From positions 1 through 18,242 of the forward strand of contig SYFN01000160.1 in NCBI GenBank assembly GCA_005800405.1: a stretch of 18,242 bases of DNA, in the 5' to 3' direction. Both the position numbers and the translations under genes were made by a program. Shown here one piece after another: positions 14,329 to 18,242 of this stretch. This DNA comes from Burkholderiales bacterium (GTDB lineage: Bacteria > Pseudomonadota > Gammaproteobacteria > Burkholderiales > Burkholderiaceae_D). The notes under the pieces are model-generated. The model was not told where the DNA came from and did not search any database. It saw nothing but the letters and a program-made list of their open reading frames with translations. Within the stretch, counting starts at the first letter, position 1; each line of letters begins with the position of its first letter.

Positions 14329-15057
14329 TTAGCTGCCGATTTTGTCGGACACGCGCTTCTGGTTTGCATCGACCTTCTCGCGCAGCGAGATCACCTGATC
14401 ACGCATCTCGTTACCGGCATCCTGCATGTTGTTGAGCTTCTCTTTCAGTGTCTCACCGGTCGAGAAGGTATCGTCGATGATCTTGCGAGTTTCGACCGAG
14501 CTGTTGCGGATGCTGCGAACCAGTTCTTCGATCTCGTTGGCACGCATCTCGTTGCCGTGATGCGAGGCGCTGTCCATCTGCTGCTTGAGCTCACCATCGA
14601 GCCACTGGCCATTGGAATCCGCGATTTCGTCGATGTAGTTGACCATCTCTTCATTGAGTTCGTAGAAGGTCTCGCTGACTTCGCCCAGCGCCTTGATGGC
14701 TTCGGCCATTTTCAGGGCGATGGTGGCCATCTTGCGATTGATCTTGCTACGATGGTCCAGATACTCCACCTTGACACGGTTGGCCATGGAGAGCTGGAAG
14801 GCTTCCTGGTCGGTGTCGGTGGGGTTCAGTTGATCGATCATCATCAGACGATTACGGAACACATCGTCGGTGGTGCGCATGATGAGTTCGCGGTTACCGC
14901 CGGCGTTGACCAGATAACTCTGCTGGGCGTCAGTGATATTTTCCTCGATCGTGCTTCGCGCGACCTGAATCTGACCAACGTTGAATTGAACAATCGCCTC
15001 GATATCAAAAATTGCGCGCTTGTTTTTTGCGATCATGTTTTTAATTACATCACTCAT
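14329..15057 (-). CDS. Coiled-coil cytoplasmic protein of unknown function in the DUF1538/PII operon
   Basis: I do not recognise this 242-residue protein. It has no signal peptide or membrane segment and is almost entirely predicted helix with heptad-like spacing: about 10-75, 84-145 (VSETFYELNEEMVNYIDEIA) and 150-240. The segment GNEMR occurs twice (168-172 and 215-219), each followed by an acidic helix, suggesting a short internal repeat. It is highly charged and almost free of cysteine. The ATG at 15057 has AGGAGA six bases upstream. It is the fourth gene of a minus-strand cluster, 51 bases after PII-like protein 2, and is followed by a strong terminator. Position and lack of enzymatic motifs suggest a scaffold or regulator of the DUF1538 transporter, which is inference only. 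Confidence 0.8.
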   Translation of the reverse strand: MSDVIKNMIAKNKRAIFDIEAIVQFNVGQIQVARSTIEENITDAQQSYLVNAGGNRELIMRTTDDVFRNRLMMIDQLNPTDTDQEAFQLSMANRVKVEYLDHRSKINRKMATIALKMAEAIKALGEVSETFYELNEEMVNYIDEIADSNGQWLDGELKQQMDSASHHGNEMRANEIEELVRSIRNSSVETRKIIDDTFSTGETLKEKLNNMQDAGNEMRDQVISLREKVDANQKRVSDKIGS

Positions 15058-15108
15058 GAAATTCTCCTGGTTCGAGTGGCTGTTGTATAAGGTTTCGCAA
15101 AAGGCGCG

Positions 15109-15474
15109 TCAGGCGCCCACGTGCGAATCTTCCGGCAACGCGATGGGACTGGAACGGGTGAGGCGATTCACATAAATCAAGCCCTGGCCTTGCTCGTCCA
15201 TCTTGGCCTCTTCGTACAGCATTTTGTAAATGTAGTCGGCCTGGTCGGCTGATACGGTGGCATGCAGTATCTCGGTCTTGGGAATCTCGGGCAGATTGCC
15301 TGCCAGAGAAGCACGACCGATCGGGTTACCGCGAACGCTATAGAAATAGCATTCGTTGATGCCCTTGTGATGCAGCAGCTCCATCAGCTTAGATGCACCG
15401 CCCTCATAAAGGATGCAGGTGATCTGACGCGTATAGTCGATGTACGGAATATCCGGTTTATCGTTCTGACTCAT
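15109..15474 (-). CDS. Divergent PII-like (GlnB superfamily) protein 2
   Basis: A 121-residue protein with the beta-alpha-beta-beta-alpha-beta pattern of PII proteins: strand QITCILYEGG (17-26), helix ASKLMELLHHKG (27-38), strand ECYFYSVRGN (41-50), a loop where the T-loop would be (51-65), strand EILHATVSA (68-76), helix DQADYIYKMLYEEA (77-90), strand GQGLIYVNRL (96-105). The opening C-I-L-Y-E-G-G-A-S-K-L is very PII-like. The T-loop is short and lacks the uridylylated Tyr motif of GlnB/GlnK, so control by GlnD is unlikely; nucleotide or another ligand binding remains possible. AGGACA lies upstream of the start. It begins 27 bases after PII-like protein 1, and the pair presumably acts on the DUF1538 protein. 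Confidence 0.82.
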   Translation of the reverse strand: MSQNDKPDIPYIDYTRQITCILYEGGASKLMELLHHKGINECYFYSVRGNPIGRASLAGNLPEIPKTEILHATVSADQADYIYKMLYEEAKMDEQGQGLIYVNRLTRSSPIALPEDSHVGA

Positions 15475-15501
15475 GATGTTGTCCTGTCGTCGTTTAGGCG
15501 A

Positions 15502-15852
15502 TTAATCTTTGAGCAGATTCGGCGGAATGTAGGTGGCCGCCTGCAGCAGTGGTGTTACATAGATGTAACCCATGCCCGGTGTATCCAGCCTGCCCGCGAG
15601 GAATATGCGCTCGAAGATACGATCAGTTTGGTCTTGCGGGACCATCACGCTGATCACTTCGCGTTCCACGTCAACGGCGACGCCCAGAATACCGAGGCGC
15701 TCACGCACGCCGGTACCCACGCCCATGTGCACGGTCGAACCCTGCACGCCCACTTCCAGTAGCGAAGTGTTGATGGTGTCGGCGAGGCCTTTCTGCACGA
15801 CACAAGTAATCAGCGACACCTCGCTAATATTGGTAACTTTACGCTTTGCCAT
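15502..15852 (-). CDS. Divergent PII-like (GlnB superfamily) protein 1
   Basis: A 116-residue protein with a PII-type fold pattern: strand EVSLITCVVQKG (11-22), helix ADTINTSLLEVG (24-35), strand GSTVHMGVGTG (38-48), short loop RERLGILGVAVDVE (50-63), strand REVISVMVP (64-72), helix QTDRIFERIFLAG (75-87), strand GMGYIYVTPL (93-102). The ending GMGYIYVTPL corresponds to GDGKIFVLP of PII. It differs from its neighbour in the T-loop region (GVGTGVRERLG), so the two probably sense different ligands or form hetero-oligomers. The start at 15852 follows AAAAGGGG on the minus strand; a longer frame to 15978 overlaps the DUF1538 gene and is not supported. It lies 43 bases after the DUF1538 stop. Confidence 0.82.
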   Translation of the reverse strand: MAKRKVTNISEVSLITCVVQKGLADTINTSLLEVGVQGSTVHMGVGTGVRERLGILGVAVDVEREVISVMVPQDQTDRIFERIFLAGRLDTPGMGYIYVTPLLQAATYIPPNLLKD

Positions 15853-15895
15853 TCGTTTCCCCTTTTTTCTATTCTGTTGATTCGGTGACGGTTGA

Positions 15896-17683
15896 TCAGG
15901 CCTGTGCAGCGGCCAATTCTTTCTTGACCTTGTACTGGACATAGACGCCCAGGCCGAGAACAGCCACGATCGGTGCAATGGATGCAGCAGCCAGGATGCC
16001 GAAACCTTCGACAGCGTTCACCGCGCCACCAAAGCCCAGACCCATAGCCAGCACCAGCGGAACGGTCACTGGACCTGTCGTCACGCCCGCGCTATCCCAG
16101 CCTATGTTCACGAACTCTTCAGACGATAAAACGGTCAGGCTAACTGCGATGATGTAGCCCGGCACCAGTATGTAGAGCAGGTTGTAGTCGAACACCAGCT
16201 TGGTCACGCCGAGCATGATGCCCGTCGAGACGCCTGCAGCAACTGCGTACATCAACATGGACTTCTTGAACGAGCCATTGGTCATGTTCTGTACGGTAGC
16301 GCCGAGTGCATTCAATGCGGGTTCAGCCATCGTTGCACCAAACCCAAGTATCCAGGCAAAGACGCAGGAAATCACGATCCCCCAGAAGCTGCCATACAGC
16401 GGTCCGTAAGCGCCGGTTTCACTTGGAACGCGGAGCGATTCGGGCAGTGTGATGTTCGTGAACGAACCGGGGATGATGTTACCAGCCTGCTCACCAAGCG
16501 CGGACAAGCCATACTTCAGACCGATGTTGAACAAGCACATACCGACGACCGACAGCACGAGGCCGTAGCAGATAATGAAAGCATTCGGCAGACGGGTGCG
16601 CAGTACACCGAACAGGATGATCATCAGGAAGATCACGAGCGGCACAATCGCCTGCACGCCATCTTTGATTGGGCCCATCAGGATTTGATTCCAAACCGTG
16701 GAACTGTCTCCGCCAGCCGCTTTCATTGCCTCGTACACGACGGCATTGGCTGCCTTCATCTCGTCAACGGAGAGCGTCGCGCCGAAATAGGCGCCAAGAC
16801 CGAGCACGGCAACCACTGGATAGATAGAGGCCAGTGTCACGATACCGAAGCCCGAAAGTGAACTGTCGCCTTTGCCACCGGAGTTCGCCACGCCAATACC
16901 CAGCGCGAGCACCAGAGGCACGGTCACAGGACCCGTGGTTACGCCGCCGCAGTCCCACGCAAGACCAACAATGGATGCAAGGTTGCTGTCCAAGGCGCAG
17001 TAGCCTGTCAGAATTACACCCGGTAGCAGGCTCCAATAGATGAGGGGCTTAAGGCTCCAATTATTCAGGAAGCGCATCGTGCCGATGATGGCTGCGACGC
17101 CCACGCCAAACCCGACCAGCAACACCGTCATGTCGGTTCGCACCATCAAGAGGTAGAAGAGGGCAGGAGCTTTTTCCGGATCTACCAGCGCACCAGCCAG
17201 TTTCAGCGTACCAATCGCGGGTTCCGCGTAGGTTACGCCAATGCCGAGCAGGCCAGCGATAAACAGAACCCCGACCAAAGGCAGTTTCTTCGGCAAGGTA
17301 TTGCCGATGATGTCGCCGAAGGGCATCAGGCCCAGTTTCAGGCCTTCCATGAAGACCATCAAGCCGATAATCACGGCCACCAGACCTGCGGTAATTTCAG
17401 CGGCGCCCATGATAGAGCGCTGCAATACGAGAATCTGGAACAGCACCAGATAAGCAGCGAGCGGAAACACCGCCGCAATCTGCTCCATGATCCGAACGCT
17501 CAGATAAGGCTGCAGCAAATTGTAGATGTCCGTGCCTGCCAACTTCAGTTTTTCTGGCTTTATCGGGATTTCATTCCCGTTTTTATCCAGTTTTGGCCTC
17601 GGAATTAATTTCGAGTAGCTGATCGAGTCGGAATCGACCGTCACAGCCTGCACGTAGTCACCGAAGCGTATATTTTTAGCCAT
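15896..17683 (-). CDS. DUF1538 membrane protein, two repeats fused (UmpAB-like putative cation/H+ antiporter)
   Basis: A 595-residue polytopic membrane protein built of two DUF1538 halves. The signature WD-GGVTTGPVTVPLVLA occurs at 243-260 (WDCGGVTTGPV) and 529-546 (WDSAGVTTGPV), and AEPAIGTLK (153-161) is matched by AEPALNALG (453-461). A hydrophilic N-terminus of about 60 residues precedes the first helix. From memory, separate DUF1538 proteins UmpA and UmpB of a Halomonas were reported as a two-component Na+(Li+,K+)/H+ antiporter; here the halves are one polypeptide. Function by homology is an inference, but nearby NhaD and CPA1 antiporters fit. The start has AAGGGGGGAG immediately upstream and a promoter at 17720-17749. 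It heads an operon with two PII-like genes and a coiled-coil gene. Confidence 0.9.
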   Translation of the reverse strand: MAKNIRFGDYVQAVTVDSDSISYSKLIPRPKLDKNGNEIPIKPEKLKLAGTDIYNLLQPYLSVRIMEQIAAVFPLAAYLVLFQILVLQRSIMGAAEITAGLVAVIIGLMVFMEGLKLGLMPFGDIIGNTLPKKLPLVGVLFIAGLLGIGVTYAEPAIGTLKLAGALVDPEKAPALFYLLMVRTDMTVLLVGFGVGVAAIIGTMRFLNNWSLKPLIYWSLLPGVILTGYCALDSNLASIVGLAWDCGGVTTGPVTVPLVLALGIGVANSGGKGDSSLSGFGIVTLASIYPVVAVLGLGAYFGATLSVDEMKAANAVVYEAMKAAGGDSSTVWNQILMGPIKDGVQAIVPLVIFLMIILFGVLRTRLPNAFIICYGLVLSVVGMCLFNIGLKYGLSALGEQAGNIIPGSFTNITLPESLRVPSETGAYGPLYGSFWGIVISCVFAWILGFGATMAEPALNALGATVQNMTNGSFKKSMLMYAVAAGVSTGIMLGVTKLVFDYNLLYILVPGYIIAVSLTVLSSEEFVNIGWDSAGVTTGPVTVPLVLAMGLGFGGAVNAVEGFGILAAASIAPIVAVLGLGVYVQYKVKKELAAAQA

Positions 17684-17719
17684 GCTCCCCCCTTAAACAG
17701 TGAAAGTTACTGCCGGGAA

Positions 17720-17749
17720 AGCATACTTGATGCGATGGCGGATTGACAA
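17720..17749 (-). promoter_or_regulatory. Candidate sigma70 promoter of the DUF1538/PII operon
   Basis: On the minus strand TTGTCA (17749 to 17744) and TATGCT (17725 to 17720) are separated by 18 bases. The first matches the -35 consensus at five of six positions and the second the -10 at four of six. The transcript would begin near 17713, giving a leader of about 30 bases that ends in a strong ribosome binding site. Confidence 0.5.
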
Positions 17750-17827
17750 TCGCTAAATGAAGATTAATTGCATTTTGTTGAAGTACCCGCCCCCTTTTTT
17801 TATGACCGGGCGGTCGGATCCGGTGAT

Positions 17828-17848
17828 TTATTCGCTGCCTCCGAATAA
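17828..17848. repeat. 7-base inverted repeat in the divergent region
   Basis: TTATTCG (17828-17834) and CGAATAA (17842-17848) are perfect complements with a 7-base spacer. The position between two divergent transport promoters makes a regulator binding site plausible. There is no T-run on either side to suggest termination. Confidence 0.4.
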
Positions 17849-18013
17849 TCGCCTTTGCACAACGTGTTTAATGCCGAAACAAACCTAAATAGCGCATTTT
17901 TCGGATTTTTGATTCCAATTAATTTTTATTTTGATAATTTATTGACTGATCTCCGAATGGGTCGAAATGTTTCTGCAGAAAAAAAATTCTTATTTGCCTT
18001 TGCGAGGCGCACC

Positions 18014-18019
18014 TATAAT
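18014..18019 (+). promoter_or_regulatory. Perfect -10 box for the trkA transcript
   Basis: TATAAT occurs at 18014-18019. No good -35 is present at the usual distance; TTATTT at 17990-17995 with an 18-base spacer is the best I see. A transcript would begin near 18026 and have a leader of about 145 bases, much longer than needed for translation. Confidence 0.5.
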
Positions 18020-18025
18020 CAAATC

Positions 18026-18118
18026 CAGGTTTGTCGAGAGCGCCGGAGACCTACCTCTGGAGGCCAAGCCGTCGCTGGGGTGCGAAGCCATCAACCGAGC
18101 AATCGAGCGCCCGTTTTT
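18026..18118 (+). promoter_or_regulatory. Structured trkA leader with a terminator-like hairpin (possible riboswitch or attenuator)
   Basis: The leader contains a GC-rich, hairpin-dense block. CCGGAG and CUCUGG can pair (one G-U) around ACCUAC (about 18043-18060). UCGC and GCGA pair around UGGGGU (18072-18085). GGUU near 18028 can pair with AACC at 18093-18096. Competing with the second hairpin, GGGUGC (18078-18083) can pair with GCGCCC (18107-18112), followed by G and five T (18114-18118), which resembles an intrinsic terminator. Mutually exclusive pairings ending in a T-run before a transport gene suggest an attenuator. No known class could be assigned with certainty. Confidence 0.45.
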
Positions 18119-18170
18119 CAGCTACTCAAATTTACGACGGTATCCAAGCAGCACTACACTCAAAAAAACA

Positions 18171-18242
18171 ATGAGAAAAGTCATCATCTTGGGCGCCGGT
18201 CAGGTCGGGTCCTCCGTCGCCTCCAATCTGGTCTCCGAAGAC
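18171..18242 (+). CDS. trkA: TrkA, NAD-binding regulatory subunit of the Trk K+ uptake system (N-terminal fragment)
   Basis: The first 24 residues begin MRKVIILGAGQVGSSVASNL and continue to the window edge. The Rossmann motif GAGQVG (8-13) directly after the initial strand, followed by ASNLVSED, is the usual TrkA start. TrkA is a cytoplasmic protein with RCK domains that binds NAD(H) or ATP and gates the membrane subunit TrkH or TrkG for K+ uptake. The start lacks a Shine-Dalgarno sequence; the bases before it are A-rich. In many gammaproteobacteria trkA follows rsmB; here it is first behind its own promoter and a long leader. Only 72 bases are visible, so the family call rests on the N-terminus. 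Confidence 0.85.
   Translation, partial: MRKVIILGAGQVGSSVASNLVSED

Larger units (their letters stand above)
17684..18170. other. 487-base divergent regulatory region between the DUF1538 operon and trkA
   Basis: No credible gene is seen here. The left part carries the minus-strand promoter and ribosome binding site of the DUF1538 gene. The middle has CCGCCC and GGGCGG arms around a T-run (about 17788-17812), a 7-base inverted repeat at 17828-17848 and an AT-rich block (about 17885-17990). The right part has a TATAAT and a structured leader for trkA. The last three are listed separately. Confidence 0.7.

Noticed and set aside
14302..15090. 262-residue plus-strand frame opposite the coiled-coil gene
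   Set aside because: It mirrors the helical protein on the other strand, lacks a ribosome binding site and crosses the coiled-coil gene start. The minus-strand gene has a good ribosome binding site and operon context.
1..18242. CRISPR arrays, tRNA or rRNA genes
   Set aside because: No regularly spaced direct repeats and no tRNA- or rRNA-like sequence were seen on either strand by eye.

Overview
The window looks like chromosomal DNA from a proteobacterium of moderately high GC content, most likely gammaproteobacterial (NnrU, an MHS-type symporter, NhaD and TrkA of proteobacterial type). No rRNA or marker gene is present to fix the taxon. The dominant theme is monovalent cation transport. It holds a NhaD-type and a CPA1/NhaP-type Na+/H+ antiporter, a DUF1538 membrane protein with two PII-like proteins, three voltage-sensor channel proteins, a TerC-family metal exporter and the start of trkA. 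This suits an organism that faces high or changing Na+/K+, but that lifestyle is an inference.

Layout. Positions 1-285 are one end of an IS3-family insertion sequence, which has cut into an AbiEii-type nucleotidyltransferase toxin gene; only the toxin's C-terminal remnant (286-595) is left. Then come an NnrU-family membrane protein (minus strand), an MHS-family symporter, a secreted alpha/beta hydrolase and a SAM methyltransferase (plus strand). The methyltransferase runs convergently into a TerC-family gene. Next is a channel with a non-canonical pore signature (5525-6436, minus). A 326-base AT-rich divergent promoter region separates it from a channel carrying two voltage-sensor domains (6763-8367), followed by a flavoprotein oxidoreductase that lacks the usual redox cysteines. 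A minus-strand CBS-domain gene (9922-10350) is broken by an in-frame TAA. nhaD and a CPA1 antiporter gene follow on the plus strand.

The right third is a minus-strand cluster: DUF1538 protein, PII-like protein 1, PII-like protein 2, a coiled-coil protein, a strong intrinsic terminator, then a second channel of the non-canonical type. Divergent from it, behind a 487-base gene-free region with a structured leader and a TATAAT box, trkA begins at 18171 and runs off the window.

The most interesting hypotheses are these. (1) DUF1538, the two PII-like proteins and the coiled-coil protein form a nucleotide- or metabolite-gated ion transporter. (2) The two paralogous channels share a one-residue-shorter pore signature (TxxS-G-Y/W-G-N in place of TxxSVGYGD) and a small acidic C-terminal domain. 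(3) The tandem-channel gene and the CPA1 antiporter gene share a 20-of-21 identical element just upstream of their starts. (4) The trkA leader may be an ion-responsive attenuator or riboswitch.
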